Source: REEB506 sp040381035
Lineage (GTDB): Bacteria > Pseudomonadota > Alphaproteobacteria > Caulobacterales > Aquidulcibacteraceae
DNA length: 7,785 nt
Assembly (NCBI GenBank): GCA_040381035.1
Contig: JBEIHY010000128.1
Span: 1 to 7,785, forward strand
Direction of reading: 5' to 3'
The notes under the pieces were generated by a model, which did not search any database, was not told the origin of the DNA, and saw only the letters and a program-made list of their open reading frames with translations. The position numbers were made by a program, and so were the translations under genes. Shown one piece after another: positions 7,293 through 7,785 of the stretch (position 1 is the first letter of the stretch; each line of letters starts with the position of its first letter).

Positions 7293-7785
7293 CAGGGGAA
7301 TCGCCTCAGGTTAACGCTGGCTTCTGGCGGACGAGGCTTTCGCGGTAATCCTCGTTGAGGCATGCGAGTTTTCGCCTGTTCTTGAGGCTGTGCTTTTCCT
7401 TGGGGTGGCGCGGCTTGTTCATCGCCATGCGCCGGACGATGGCCATGTTGTGCGGGCCGAACCCGGTTCGCAGGCGCGAAAGGTCGTCATGAAAGACGAC
7501 GTCGAGCACCCAGTGCAGGCGGTTCTCGACGCCCAAAGGGCTGTGGGTGGCAAGCGCCATCGTCTTCGCGTCAAGCCGGGCGGAAGACATGTCGTAGCGG
7601 GTTTCGGACAGGGTTTTGCCGTCGCGCTCGGTGGTTGAGCGCACGCGGGCGATGCAGGCGAGGCCGGGAAAATCGTGCGCGCCGGCGCAGCGACGATCTG
7701 ATCGCAGCCTGTCGACCGCTTGGGAGGCAAGGCAGACGCGTTGTTCGATGCGGCCATGATCGCCGTCGGTCGTCTCGGCGCGGTC
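7293..7785 (-). mobile_element. ISAs1-family insertion sequence, transposase 3' end (continues past window)
   Basis: The element is identified by its transposase (7306-7785). Its end is placed at CAGGG (7293-7297), because ISAs1-family elements, as I recall, begin and end with CAGGG and the site lies 8 bp outside the transposase stop codon. ISAs1 elements make target duplications of 8-10 bp, so the 10 bp at 7283-7292 (GGCCCGCATG) or part of it may be one copy. The partner end is beyond the window, so the terminal inverted repeat and the duplication cannot be confirmed. Confidence 0.7.
7306..7785 (-). CDS. ISAs1-family transposase, C-terminal part (cut by window edge)
   Basis: An open minus-strand frame from the right edge to a TGA at 7306-7308 gives 159 residues. 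DGDHGRIEQRV (7-17) is the ISAs1 (E)xxHGRxExR signature. DFPGLACIARVRS, GKTLSETRYDMSS and GVENRLHWVLDVVFHDDLSR (85-104) match the C-terminal catalytic region, where the E of the GVEN segment is probably the DDE glutamate. KHSLKNRRKLA near the end is also typical. The protein cuts and rejoins DNA at the IS ends. Several positions depart from the consensus as I recall it: RYY reads RYD, HW before the VEN reads HSPL, the usual LL after MN reads KP, and AGW reads ACL. The frame is intact over the visible part, so this may be a diverged or an early-decaying copy. The N-terminal part with the first two catalytic aspartates lies outside the window. Confidence 0.85.
   Translation of the reverse strand, partial: DRAETTDGDHGRIEQRVCLASQAVDRLRSDRRCAGAHDFPGLACIARVRSTTERDGKTLSETRYDMSSARLDAKTMALATHSPLGVENRLHWVLDVVFHDDLSRLRTGFGPHNMAIVRRMAMNKPRHPKEKHSLKNRRKLACLNEDYRESLVRQKPALT

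Overview
The window looks like an alphaproteobacterial chromosome, most likely from the Caulobacterales or a neighbouring stalked/budding lineage. The base composition is GC-rich (about 60% or more, by eye). A clear PopZ polar-organizer gene sits in the order pcm-like methyltransferase, tolC, popZ, valS, which I recall from Caulobacter-type genomes. Candidate promoters resemble the alphaproteobacterial CTATAT-type -10, and GANTC (CcrM-type) sites lie in short intergenic gaps. Every protein gene reads on the minus strand. The only plus-strand gene is tRNA-Cys.

Layout, in the direction of transcription (high to low coordinates): the 3' part of an ISAs1-family insertion sequence runs in from the right edge (7293-7785) and ends 10 bp beyond the 3' end of tRNA-Cys (7209-7282, plus strand). 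A divergent protein-L-isoaspartate methyltransferase-like gene follows (6460-7113). Next is a TolC-type outer-membrane export channel (4944-6329) with its own good promoter and ribosome binding site, then popZ (4317-4838). A strong intrinsic terminator (4248-4280) ends popZ and lies almost against the start of valS (1556-4240). A glycosyltransferase of the Glyco_trans_4_3 type (329-1544) follows valS, 11 bp after its stop. Last comes the first 96 codons of an FkbM-type methyltransferase, cut by the left edge (1-288).

The window mixes conserved housekeeping and cell-polarity genes (valS, popZ, tolC, tRNA-Cys) with a short glycan-modification tail (glycosyltransferase plus FkbM methyltransferase) that probably shares the valS transcript. 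I see no new defence, CRISPR or phage system. The most notable signal is in the glycosyltransferase: it is broken by two nearby frame lesions. One is a triple tandem 8-mer (1316-1339) in which loss of one copy restores downstream frame and family-typical spacing. The other is an apparent 1-bp loss 15-30 bp away. Second in interest is the nested popZ terminator / valS promoter, in which valS transcripts would start inside the terminator stem.
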